A stretch of 64,000 nt of DNA from Gilliamella sp. wkB112 (GTDB lineage Bacteria > Pseudomonadota > Gammaproteobacteria > Enterobacterales > Orbaceae): contig NZ_LZGL01000018.1 in NCBI RefSeq assembly GCF_001690685.1, positions 1-64,000 on the forward strand. The letters run 5' to 3'. The translations under genes and the position numbers were made by a program. This document shows, in pieces, positions 55,763 through 64,000 of this stretch. Positions within the stretch are counted from its first letter, which is position 1. Every line of letters starts with the position of its first letter. The notes under the pieces were generated by a model that was not told where the DNA came from, did no database searches, and saw only the letters and a program-made list of their open reading frames with translations.

Positions 55763-58561
55763 TTATCCTTCCTGCTTTTTAAGAAGCGCAATACTGACCC
55801 CAAGCACAATCGGAATGGTGATCAATAAAATGAATATAGAACTATGTAAATCAGCAAAGCTAAGAGCTTTGTTAAATACCCCCCTAGCAATAATTAATAG
55901 ATGCGTTGTTGGGTAGACTTCACCTATATATTTACCTATTCCTTCGAGTGATGACACCGGATTTAACAAACCAGAAAATTGGATTGCTGGCAACATAGTT
56001 CCCACACAGGTTAAAAAGATAACCGCAATTTGACTGCGGGTAACGGTTGATGCTAACAAACCAAAACCCGTCGAAATAATACAATAGGCTAAAGCTGCAA
56101 CACACAAAGTGAGCACATTACCTTTGATTGGTACATTAAAAATAGTCATCGCCATTATTAACAATAGCAAAAAACTCAACATCGAAATAATAATATACGG
56201 GACTTGCTTACCTAATAAAAATTCCGCTCTGGTAACTGGCGTAACATAAAGATTAATAATCGAACCCATTTCTTTTTCACGCACTACCGATAGCGCTGCT
56301 AACATGGATGGAATCATCAGCAACAATATAGGGATAACCGCCGGTACCATGGCTGGCAAGCTTTTAATATCCGGGTTATAACGGTACCTAGTTTCTATAT
56401 CAGCTAGACTAGAAGCAGTTTGCCCTAAACTTTCCTTAGCTTTTTCATTCAGCCAAGCCAAATGCATACCTTGCACATACCCTTTAATAGTATCGGCTCG
56501 CATTGGCATTGCGCCATCAATCCAAATGCCAATTTCAACCGGATCCCCACGTTGAATATCTCGCCCAAAATTAGGCGGTATTTCAATTGCCAAAGCAATA
56601 TCACCACTGCGCATGCGTGCATCCATATTATCATAATCAGTAATTGGTGGTTGTTCGACGAAGTAACGTTTGGAACCAGATAAATTAAGCGTGTAATTTT
56701 GGCTAAGTCCACTTTGATCACGATCGAGCACTGCAAAACGTAAGTCTTCAACATCCAAAGTGATACCATAGCCCATAACTAGCATCAAAATTGCTGAACC
56801 TAACAAGGCTAAAACTGCTCTTAAAGGATCACGTGACAGCTCAAGGGTTTCGCGCCATAAACAGCCAACCATTCTCGTCATACTAAAACCAGCAAATTGT
56901 TTTTCAGTAGTTTTATCAGCATCGTTATTAACGACAGTATTGGTTACTGCAGTGGTGTTTTCTGCCTCAGCGGTATCGTCAGCACCAGCTTCCACCAGAT
57001 AATTAATAAATGCTTCTTCTAAAGTTTTAGCCTTTTTAGAGGCAATAATATTATCCGGTGTATCACTAGCTAAAACCTTACCTGCATGCATCAGTGAGAT
57101 TCTATCGCACCTCGCGGCTTCATTCATAAAATGGGTAGTAATAAATACTGTGACTTTGTCTTGGCGGGAAAGTTCAATAATTAAACGCCAAAAATCATCA
57201 CGAGCAATCGGGTCTACCCCTGAAGTTGGTTCATCCAGAATCAGAATTTCAGGATTATGCACCACAGCAACCGATAAAGATAACCGCTGTTTTACCCCTA
57301 ACGGCAAACTATCCGGTAGACTTTGTGAGTCTTGTTCTAATCCAAAACGTTTAAGTAATTCTTCAACTCGTCCTGGAATCTTACTCTCTTCAATTCCAAA
57401 CAAGCGTGCATGTAAAACTAAATTTTGCTCAACGGTTAATTCACTATATAAAGAAAACGCTTGTGACATATAACCCAAGTGCCGCCTAACATTAATATCA
57501 CTGGCGTCAACAGGTTTACCAAATAACCACGCTTCACCTGATGAGATCGGTAATAATCCGGTTAACATTTTCATGGTGGTGGATTTACCACAACCATTTG
57601 ATCCTAGAAAACCAAATATTTCCCCTTGTTTAATGGAAAAATTAACATGATCAACGGCAATAAAATCACCAAATTGTTTAGTTAGCCCTTTAGCTTCTAT
57701 GGCAATTTGTGTTTGTTGATTAATATCTAAAGGTGGAATGGTAACGGCTTGATAACCTTGTTTGGCATCATCCGGCATTAATTCAATAAACGCCGCATCC
57801 AAATTATCTTTACCAGTTTTGGTTAATAAGGCCTGCGGAGTGCCAGTTTCAAGGATTTTACCGCCATACATAGCAACTAACCAATCAAAGTTTTGCGCCT
57901 CATCCATATACGCAGTGGCCACAATAACACTCATTTGAGGGCGTTGTTCACGAATCTTATTAATTAATTGCCAAAATTGTGCTCGTGACAGCGGATCCAC
58001 CCCAGTAGTAGGTTCATCTAAGATTAATAGATCTGGATCGTGAATCAAAGCCGAACACAAACTGACTTTTTGCTTCATACCACCGGACAACCGCCCTGCT
58101 GCTCGGGATAAGAAAGGGTAAAGTCCGGTACTACGCGTTAATTCATCAATACGGCGACGGCGTTCGGCGGCATTATTACCAAAAAGGCGCGCAAAAAATT
58201 GCAGATTTTCCTCAACCGACAAAGTTGGATACAAGTTTTTACCTAACCCTTGGGGCATATATGCAATGCGCGTACATACCGATTTGCGATGGGTTTTATC
58301 CTTCATATCCCCATCTAACACATAAACTAAACCTTCTTGAATAACATGAGCACCCGCGATAAGTGACAACAAACTCGATTTCCCCACCCCATCAGGGCCG
58401 ATTAAACCAATCATACAGCGTGGCGGGAAATTCAAATTGATATCATTGAGCGCGCAGTTTTTTTTATAATGTAGTGTTACATTACTAATTTTTACCACTG
58501 CATCATCAATCGATTTATCTTCAGCTAGTAAAGCTAAATCCTTATTGTCGGCTTCTGACAT
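55763..58561 (-). CDS. rbbA: RbbA-like ABC transporter: two ATPase domains fused to a permease
   Basis: 932 residues. The first ABC domain has [16 protein letters not shown] and signature [14 protein letters not shown], with [14 protein letters not shown]. The second has [30 protein letters not shown] (altered signature) and [15 protein letters not shown]. Then comes an ABC-2 permease half of about 380 residues with [23 protein letters not shown]. coli RbbA (about 911 aa, ribosome-associated ATPase, genes yhiI-rbbA-yhhJ) is the same layout. It probably powers export with YhhJ and the HlyD partner. Confidence 0.9.
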   Translation of the reverse strand: MSEADNKDLALLAEDKSIDDAVVKISNVTLHYKKNCALNDINLNFPPRCMIGLIGPDGVGKSSLLSLIAGAHVIQEGLVYVLDGDMKDKTHRKSVCTRIAYMPQGLGKNLYPTLSVEENLQFFARLFGNNAAERRRRIDELTRSTGLYPFLSRAAGRLSGGMKQKVSLCSALIHDPDLLILDEPTTGVDPLSRAQFWQLINKIREQRPQMSVIVATAYMDEAQNFDWLVAMYGGKILETGTPQALLTKTGKDNLDAAFIELMPDDAKQGYQAVTIPPLDINQQTQIAIEAKGLTKQFGDFIAVDHVNFSIKQGEIFGFLGSNGCGKSTTMKMLTGLLPISSGEAWLFGKPVDASDINVRRHLGYMSQAFSLYSELTVEQNLVLHARLFGIEESKIPGRVEELLKRFGLEQDSQSLPDSLPLGVKQRLSLSVAVVHNPEILILDEPTSGVDPIARDDFWRLIIELSRQDKVTVFITTHFMNEAARCDRISLMHAGKVLASDTPDNIIASKKAKTLEEAFINYLVEAGADDTAEAENTTAVTNTVVNNDADKTTEKQFAGFSMTRMVGCLWRETLELSRDPLRAVLALLGSAILMLVMGYGITLDVEDLRFAVLDRDQSGLSQNYTLNLSGSKRYFVEQPPITDYDNMDARMRSGDIALAIEIPPNFGRDIQRGDPVEIGIWIDGAMPMRADTIKGYVQGMHLAWLNEKAKESLGQTASSLADIETRYRYNPDIKSLPAMVPAVIPILLLMIPSMLAALSVVREKEMGSIINLYVTPVTRAEFLLGKQVPYIIISMLSFLLLLIMAMTIFNVPIKGNVLTLCVAALAYCIISTGFGLLASTVTRSQIAVIFLTCVGTMLPAIQFSGLLNPVSSLEGIGKYIGEVYPTTHLLIIARGVFNKALSFADLHSSIFILLITIPIVLGVSIALLKKQEG

Positions 58562-58574
58562 ATGCTAACTCCAA

Positions 58575-59648
58575 CTATTTACTTGGACACTTTGCAACAT
58601 CAGATAAATCGGCTGGCCAAGGTGTTTTAGGATCTAGCCTAACCCAAGCAACGCCGGGTAGACCTGTTTTAACTTGTTTAATATAACATTTTAACAATTC
58701 CGGGCTTAACTGTGCTTTTACTCTAAACATCAGTTTTTGACGTTCATCTTTAGTTTCCACAGTTTTAGGGGTAAATTGGGCTACACTCGATACAAACGAA
58801 ACTTTTGCCGAAATGGCTTTATTGGGTAAGGCATCAAGAATTAATCTAACTTCATCGTCTATAGCAACTCGACCGGCAATCGTTTCCGGCAAAAAGAAGG
58901 TCAAATACACATCGGATAGATTAACCAAATTTAAGACTTTACCACCTGAAGGTAACACTTCACCGGTTTGGGCAATGCGGTATTGAATCCGGCCAGCAAC
59001 TGGTGCGGAAAGAGTACTATCATTGATATCAGCTTGGATTTGACTAATATTAGCTTTGGCCACATTAATTGCTGCAGTCGCACTGTCAACACTGGCTTGT
59101 GCAGCTTCAATCGCTGCATCAGCAGTAACAACTTGAGATTTAGCTGAATCTAACGCTGCTTTAGCACTATTTACTTTTGCGGTATCATCATCGTATTGTT
59201 GAACAGACAAGGCTCCTTTTTGATAAAGAGAAGTGGTTCGATTAAGGTGTTTCAGAGCAATATCCAAATCACTGGCTTTTTGTGCAACCCCTGCTTGGGC
59301 AGCAACCTTATCACTCATCTTTAACGCAACTTGAGCTTTGGCATTTACTTCATTACTAATTGCCTGGTTATATTGTGCTTGTGCTTCTTTTAATTGTGCT
59401 TGTAAGGTGTCGGTTTGCATAATCACCAATGGTTGATTAGCTTCAACAAAATCACCTTCATCCACATTAATTTTTTCAATCTTTCCGGCTAGTTTAGCCG
59501 CAATATTTATTTCGGTAGCCTCAATGCGGCCATTACCACTGGTAAAATCTGGCCCATAGCCATCTTTTGTCATTAATTGCCACACTACAAAACCAATACC
59601 AACTACAATAACCGCAACGATAACCCACTTTTTGCTTAATTGTTTCAT
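58575..59648 (-). CDS. yhiI: HlyD family periplasmic adaptor, YhiI-like
   Basis: 357 residues. One membrane anchor (VIVAVIVVGIGFVVWQLM), lipoyl half ITIN-like block (INIAAKLAGKIEKINVDEGDF), a long coiled coil (TLQAQLKEAQAQYNQAI to AKANISQIQADIND), second lipoyl half (STLSAPVAGRIQYRIAQTG) and a beta barrel. It links the inner-membrane pump to an outer partner. First gene of the three-gene unit. Between it and umuD lie about 390 bases with no gene, only the LexA box. Confidence 0.9.
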   Translation of the reverse strand: MKQLSKKWVIVAVIVVGIGFVVWQLMTKDGYGPDFTSGNGRIEATEINIAAKLAGKIEKINVDEGDFVEANQPLVIMQTDTLQAQLKEAQAQYNQAISNEVNAKAQVALKMSDKVAAQAGVAQKASDLDIALKHLNRTTSLYQKGALSVQQYDDDTAKVNSAKAALDSAKSQVVTADAAIEAAQASVDSATAAINVAKANISQIQADINDSTLSAPVAGRIQYRIAQTGEVLPSGGKVLNLVNLSDVYLTFFLPETIAGRVAIDDEVRLILDALPNKAISAKVSFVSSVAQFTPKTVETKDERQKLMFRVKAQLSPELLKCYIKQVKTGLPGVAWVRLDPKTPWPADLSDVAKCPSK

Positions 59649-59956
59649 CCCTTACGCCTTGTCTCAAATTGATTAATTTATAATATAAATTCGCGCGAAT
59701 TTATTTTTTGCTAAGTTATTTAATTACTACTGTTTAAATAATAGCAAATGTTTTTTATAAATAAAATCAACTCATAAAACAAACGCAAGAAAAGCTAAAA
59801 TTTAGCACTAATAACATTAAATCACGCAACTTACACCCACAAACAAATCCCAATATTAATAATTATGGCAACTTTAATAACACCAAACAGCAGTTAACAT
59901 TTTTCCACCTCATAACTATTTTTTTACAGTATTTTTATTGAACTTAAATCTTTATA

Positions 59957-59972
59957 CTGTATATTTATACAG
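59957..59972. promoter_or_regulatory. LexA (SOS) box
   Basis: CTGTATATTTATACAG is a perfect CTGT-N8-ACAG LexA site, 70 bases upstream of umuD. It should repress umuDC until DNA damage. Confidence 0.9.
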
Positions 59973-60041
59973 TTTAATAGATTTTACCACGAAGATTACT
60001 ATTGAAACGGTAATTTTTTGGTCAATTTAAGGAGAATTTGC

Positions 60042-60476
60042 TTGAATAACAATTGTATAGTACTTGGATTTGTTGATGTTACTATTAAAAATTACTTACC
60101 TTTGGTTGATACACCTGTTAGAGCAGGATTCCCCTCACCTGCGGATGACTATTTAGAAGCTAAATTGGATTTAACCGAGCATTTAATTAAACATCCCAGT
60201 GCGACCTATTACATTAAAACTATGGGTGATTCAATGATTGATTATGGCATTTACAGCGGTGACTTATTAGTAGTCGATCGCTCATTAACCCCCAAAATAG
60301 ACGATATTGTGATTGCCGCGGTTGATGGTGAACTAACCTGCAAATGCTTGGGAATAATTGAGGGACAACATCATTTGCTTGCCGGTAATGCCCTCTATGC
60401 GCCAATTTCATTAGTTGGTAAACAAGTCCATATTTGGGGAGTCGTCATCCATACCATTCATTCTTTACGCAAGTGA
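60042..60476 (+). CDS. umuD: Translesion polymerase V accessory protein UmuD
   Basis: 144 residues. The self-cleavage site is RAGFPSP (Ala-Gly, against Cys-Gly in E. coli), the catalytic Ser is in MGDSMIDYG, and the Lys lies in DGELTCKCLG. The HPSATYYIK and GDLLVVDRS blocks are typical. A TTG at 60042 with AAGGAG seven bases before is the likely start; an ORF runs to a TTG at 60018 but lacks a ribosome site. Immediately followed by umuC; SOS-controlled. Confidence 0.93.
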   Translation: MNNNCIVLGFVDVTIKNYLPLVDTPVRAGFPSPADDYLEAKLDLTEHLIKHPSATYYIKTMGDSMIDYGIYSGDLLVVDRSLTPKIDDIVIAAVDGELTCKCLGIIEGQHHLLAGNALYAPISLVGKQVHIWGVVIHTIHSLRK

Positions 60477-60484
60477 GGATTTTA

Positions 60485-61750
60485 ATGATAGGCTTAATTG
60501 ATTGTAATAACTTTTATGCTTCTTGCGAACGGGTATTTAATCCCACATTAGAAGGTAAACCCATTGGTATTTTATCCAACAATGATGGTTGCGTCATAGC
60601 CCGTTCTAACGAGTTAAAACCATTAGTACCAATGGGGATGCCTGCATATCAAATTCAACCCAAAATTCGCAAACAAATTACCTTACTCAGTTCCAATTAT
60701 GAACTCTATGGTGACATGAGCCAACGGGTATTTGACACCGTGCGCAACTATACGGCCAACATTGAGCCCTACTCGATTGATGAAGCCTTTATACAATTAG
60801 ACGGATTTAGCGACATTCCCGATCATTGTCAAAAATTAAGGACAATAGTTAAACGCGACACCGGGATCCCCGTTAGTATTGGCGTTGCCGTCACGCGAAC
60901 TTTGGCAAAATTAGCTAATCATATCGCCAAAAAACAAGTTATTCATCAAGGTGTTTACTGCTTGGCAACCAATGCAACATCATTTATTGACACTTTAAAA
61001 GCCCATGCCATTGATGAAGTTTGGGGTGTTGGTCGTCGCATTGCCGAAAAATTGCAAACTTTAGGTATACACAGTGCCTGGGATTTACACCAAGCCGATC
61101 TAAAACAAATTAGGCAACAATTTTCCGTAGTTCTGGAGCGAACTGTCTTAGAATTACGTGGCATTGCCTGCATTGAATTAGACGATTTAGCAACACCCAA
61201 AAAAAACATCATGACTTCGCGCAGTTTTGGGCGTTTAACCGGTGAATTATTTGACTTGCAAGAAGCGATCCGTATTCACGCCTGCCGAGGTGCAGAAAAA
61301 CTCCGCCATCAACAATCCGTCGCCAATGCAGTGGCAGTTTTTTTAAAGACCAATCATTTTCGTAAAGATTTAAACCAATACTACCCATCGATAGTCGTCC
61401 CTCTTGCGGTTGCTACTGATGACTCGCGGTTAATCGTTCACGCTGCCCAAAAAGGCTTGCAATCAATTTATAAAAAAGGATATCTATTTATGAAAGCCGG
61501 AGTAATGTTATTGGATCTAAAAGCCAAAAACAGTAATTCGCAGTACGATTTATTCACCAATGAATCAATAGTTACATGGCAACAACAAAATGACCGATTA
61601 ATGCAAACAATAGATAACATTAATCGCAAGATGGGCAAAAACACTATCCAACTAGGAGGAACACAGCCACAAGCACCTTGGCAAATAAAACGCCAACTAC
61701 TCAGCCAACGTTACACCACTCGTTGGGACGAGTTGCCCTTGGTTAAATAA
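60485..61750 (+). CDS. umuC: DNA polymerase V catalytic subunit UmuC
   Basis: 421 residues, Y-family polymerase. DCNNFYASCERVFNP holds the first metal-binding Asp, GILSNNDGCVIARSNELK follows, and YSIDEAFIQLDGF has the two acidic residues. Helix-hairpin-helix VWGVGRRIAEKLQTLG and the little-finger domain end the protein. The ATG at 60485 (MIGLIDCN) follows GAGGAT, eight bases after umuD's stop. It copies past DNA lesions with low fidelity. Confidence 0.95.
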   Translation: MIGLIDCNNFYASCERVFNPTLEGKPIGILSNNDGCVIARSNELKPLVPMGMPAYQIQPKIRKQITLLSSNYELYGDMSQRVFDTVRNYTANIEPYSIDEAFIQLDGFSDIPDHCQKLRTIVKRDTGIPVSIGVAVTRTLAKLANHIAKKQVIHQGVYCLATNATSFIDTLKAHAIDEVWGVGRRIAEKLQTLGIHSAWDLHQADLKQIRQQFSVVLERTVLELRGIACIELDDLATPKKNIMTSRSFGRLTGELFDLQEAIRIHACRGAEKLRHQQSVANAVAVFLKTNHFRKDLNQYYPSIVVPLAVATDDSRLIVHAAQKGLQSIYKKGYLFMKAGVMLLDLKAKNSNSQYDLFTNESIVTWQQQNDRLMQTIDNINRKMGKNTIQLGGTQPQAPWQIKRQLLSQRYTTRWDELPLVK

Positions 61751-61813
61751 ATTAGCCACTAAAGCTAATAATAACATCGATAACTCTTTGTTTAACTTAT
61801 TTGTTTAAATTCA

Positions 61814-62218
61814 CTATTTGTGCGAAGTTGTCAGCTTATTGTGTTCATCACTTACCGGAACCCATACATCCCATTTGTCTTGATTAGAATCACGTGTTTT
61901 TTCACAATAAACAGCAATAACATATTCATGGTAAATTTTATCATCCAGTAATTTAATCTTTTTCCATTTGGCCTTTAACGGCACTGCACATTTAGGCACA
62001 AAAACTTTGGCATTAAGTTCAAGTGACTGCAAATTGGTTTGATGTTGCTGGTTATACTCACTAATAAATTGTTTAGCTTTATTATTGATATAAGCTAAAC
62101 CTTCAATTTCACCATCACCATAATGCTGTTCAACAAAAGTTTTAATTTGAGCAAAAGATATTGCAGGAATAGCTAGCAATAAAAAAACAGATAATACCTT
62201 AATAGAATTTTTTATCAT
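61814..62218 (-). CDS. Secreted protein of unknown function
   Basis: 134 residues with a signal peptide (IKVLSVFLLLAIPAISFAQ). The mature part is basic and has two Cys (VPKCAVPL, AVYCEKT) that could form a disulphide, plus VWVPVSDEH near the end. No family recognised. It stands alone, convergent with umuC. Confidence 0.7.
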   Translation of the reverse strand: MIKNSIKVLSVFLLLAIPAISFAQIKTFVEQHYGDGEIEGLAYINNKAKQFISEYNQQHQTNLQSLELNAKVFVPKCAVPLKAKWKKIKLLDDKIYHEYVIAVYCEKTRDSNQDKWDVWVPVSDEHNKLTTSHK

Positions 62219-62422
62219 AAATTTATATTCTCTTTATTTAATATGATATCAATTATAAATAATCAACATATTAAATGTCACCATAGAATTATAAAAAGTA
62301 TATGTAAATCAACATAAGTGACATTGTAACAAAATATCCTATTAGGCAAATAACATAGTAAGTGCTATGCTTATAATCTGATTATTGAACTTGTGTTTGG
62401 CTATTTTATAAAGGTGCTTTTT

Positions 62423-63580
62423 ATGACTCTCCCTTCGTTTTTGACTCTATATAATGAACTTATTTCTACTCCAACTATCAGCAATGTCACCAATGAAAAA
62501 TTAGATTATTCCAACCAACCGCTTATTGATAAATTAGCGACTTGGTTTACTGATTTAGGTTTTACGGTGGACATTCAACCGGTGCCTAATACTCGTCATA
62601 AATTTAATCTACTCGCCACCTATTCCAATAGTCAAAATAAAACCAAAGGTGGATTATTACTAAGTGGCCATAGTGATACCGTTCCATTTGACGATGGGCA
62701 GTGGACTAAAGATCCCTTTAAGTTAACCGAAGAAAATAACAAATTATATGGACTTGGTACCGCAGATATGAAAGGCTTTTTTGCTTTTATTTTAGATGCA
62801 TTGCGGGATATTGATCTCAAAAAACTTACTAAACCTATTTATGTACTGGCCACCGCAGATGAAGAAACTTCAATGGCGGGTGCTTCATTTTTTGCTAAAC
62901 AAACCCAACTGCAACCCGATTGTACCATTATTGGTGAACCAACATCATTAATTCCTATCCGAGCCCATAAAGGCTTTTTATCCAATTCGATTAAAGTCAT
63001 TGGTAAGTCAGGTCATTCTAGCGATCCCGATAAAGGCGTTAATGCGATTGAAATTATGCATTTAGTTATTGAGCGTTTATTAAAATTAAAACAGAAATTT
63101 AAAGAACAATACCATAATGATGGCTTTACTGTTCCCTACCCGACTTTGAATTTGGGTGTGATCCATGGTGGAGATGCAGCCAATCGTATTTGTGGGTGCT
63201 GTGAATTGGTAATTGATATTCGCGTATTGCCGGATAATGACGTAGATTCACTTTATAATGCCTTGTGTGAAGCTTTACAACCAGTCATGGATAAATATCC
63301 TAACCGTATTGCTGTGGAATATGAAGTAGCACCAATCCCGGGGTATGAATGTAAAAAAGATCACCCTGCATTGCAGCATATTGAAAAGTTGGTTGGTCAC
63401 ACTGCCCAAACGGTAAATTACAGTACTGAAGCCCCTTATTTAAATCAAATAGCGCCAACCATTGTATTAGGGCCGGGTTCTATTGAGCAAGCACATCAAC
63501 CAGATGAATTTATCTCGATGGACTTTTTAAAACCAACTAAAGTGACCATCGAACGCTTGATTAAAGATTTTTGTCTATAA
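62423..63580 (+). CDS. argE: Acetylornithine deacetylase
   Basis: 385 residues, M20 zinc peptidase family. [14 protein letters not shown] has the first metal His, [11 protein letters not shown] the bridging Asp, [12 protein letters not shown] the catalytic Glu pair, and [15 protein letters not shown] leads to the dimer domain. The end [13 protein letters not shown] holds the last His. It removes acetate from N-acetylornithine in arginine synthesis. The ATG at 62423 ([10 protein letters not shown]) follows AAAGGTG; the ORF extends 10 codons up. Confidence 0.92.
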   Translation: MTLPSFLTLYNELISTPTISNVTNEKLDYSNQPLIDKLATWFTDLGFTVDIQPVPNTRHKFNLLATYSNSQNKTKGGLLLSGHSDTVPFDDGQWTKDPFKLTEENNKLYGLGTADMKGFFAFILDALRDIDLKKLTKPIYVLATADEETSMAGASFFAKQTQLQPDCTIIGEPTSLIPIRAHKGFLSNSIKVIGKSGHSSDPDKGVNAIEIMHLVIERLLKLKQKFKEQYHNDGFTVPYPTLNLGVIHGGDAANRICGCCELVIDIRVLPDNDVDSLYNALCEALQPVMDKYPNRIAVEYEVAPIPGYECKKDHPALQHIEKLVGHTAQTVNYSTEAPYLNQIAPTIVLGPGSIEQAHQPDEFISMDFLKPTKVTIERLIKDFCL

Positions 63581-63591
63581 TCGAGAAACTC

Positions 63592-63614
63592 ATGCGCCGA
63601 CTTCGTCGGCGCAT
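63592..63614. terminator. Hairpin between argE and RNase Z gene
   Basis: ATGCGCCGAC (63592-63601) and GTCGGCGCAT (63605-63614) form a 10-bp GC-rich stem with loop TTC, between convergent genes. No T-run follows, but the stem stands out in this AT-rich DNA. Confidence 0.65.
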
Positions 63615-63619
63615 AGCAG

Positions 63620-64000
63620 TTAAAGTTCGAATTTAGCTAAGTCATAAGCAATTTCAGTATTAGCAAATACAGTTTTCGCTTCATTCACTAATTTAGTGCT
63701 ATCTTTTAAGCTATACCTAGGGCTGATGTGGGTAATAATGAGCCGTTTAGCATGCGCTTGTTTAGCGATGGTAGCGGCTTGCACGGTAGTGGAATGACCG
63801 CGATCGCTGGCTTTAGCTTCAAGGACATGTTCTTGGGTAGCTTCGTGCACCATAACATCCACATTTTTTGCCAAATCAATCGAGGCTTGGCAGGGAATGG
63901 TATCGCCTAAAATAGCTAACTTGCGCCCTGCTTTAACGTTACCTAAATAGTCATTGCCATTAATCCTACGTCCATCATTAAGTGTCACGGTTTTACCTTG
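63620..64000 (-). CDS. rnz: Ribonuclease Z (partial, continues beyond window)
   Basis: About 126 C-terminal residues. GRKLAILGDTIPC, VDVMVHEATQEHVLEA (metal-binding), KASDRGHSTTVQAATIAKQA with the second His, and LIITHISPRYS (last His) are the RNase Z/ElaC motifs of a beta-lactamase-fold nuclease. It trims the 3' ends of tRNA precursors. The N-terminal half, with the HxHxDH motif, lies outside the window. Confidence 0.9.
   Translation of the reverse strand, partial: QGKTVTLNDGRRINGNDYLGNVKAGRKLAILGDTIPCQASIDLAKNVDVMVHEATQEHVLEAKASDRGHSTTVQAATIAKQAHAKRLIITHISPRYSLKDSTKLVNEAKTVFANTEIAYDLAKFEL

Overview
The window looks like chromosome from an AT-rich gammaproteobacterium. The gene content (araBAD with AraC, UmuDC under a perfect LexA box, a YhiI/RbbA/YhhJ export system, ArgE next to RNase Z) and a large orphan Rhs toxin array fit the Orbaceae (Gilliamella and relatives, insect-gut symbionts). 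That assignment is an inference from style and content, not from a marker gene. No tRNA, rRNA, CRISPR array or insertion sequence was seen.

Region 1 (about 1-10,300 and 14,950-27,500, all on the minus strand) is an eroding array of orphan Rhs C-terminal cassettes. Each module has the last part of the Rhs core (the [10 protein letters not shown] / NLYQYAPNP / WIDPWG block), then a variable toxin tip, then an immunity gene. No full-length Rhs gene is present. I count about ten core copies that can still be translated plus several decayed scraps, seven to ten toxin tips, and about 21 intact immunity genes. Three more immunity genes are broken and at least two are partial. Recognisable families include a DNA/RNA non-specific endonuclease toxin with an NTF2-fold immunity protein, an HxxD nuclease-like tip, a dead HHMNQNA-type nuclease with a dead partner, SUKH (SMI1/KNR4) proteins, HEAT-like helical immunity proteins, and Imm8, Imm11 and CdiI-like proteins. 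Two core sub-lineages can be told apart: LAGGFN on the left and LLGGNN on the right.

Region 2 (10,498-14,878) is an ordinary chromosomal block between the two halves of the array: an Old Yellow Enzyme with a LysR regulator, a TPM-domain membrane protein and a HisN-like phosphatase.

Region 3 (27,520-47,684) carries small-molecule transporters (MFS, EamA), redox enzymes (short-chain dehydrogenases, aldo/keto reductase, cupin, two carboxymuconolactone-decarboxylase-like proteins, a Tat-exported flavodoxin, an alpha/beta hydrolase) and many local regulators (three LysR in the window outside the array's left flank included, one TetR, one AraC, one ArsR-like). Inside it sits a tandem pair of about 350-aa paralogues that look like type VI secretion immunity proteins.

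Region 4 (47,808-54,421) is the L-arabinose locus. The minus-strand operon araB-araA-sugar symporter-araD is divergent from araC, with a CRP-like site and an inverted repeat between them.

Region 5 (54,627-64,000) holds the HlyD/RbbA/YhhJ-type exporter, umuDC, a small secreted protein, argE and the end of the RNase Z gene, which runs off the window.
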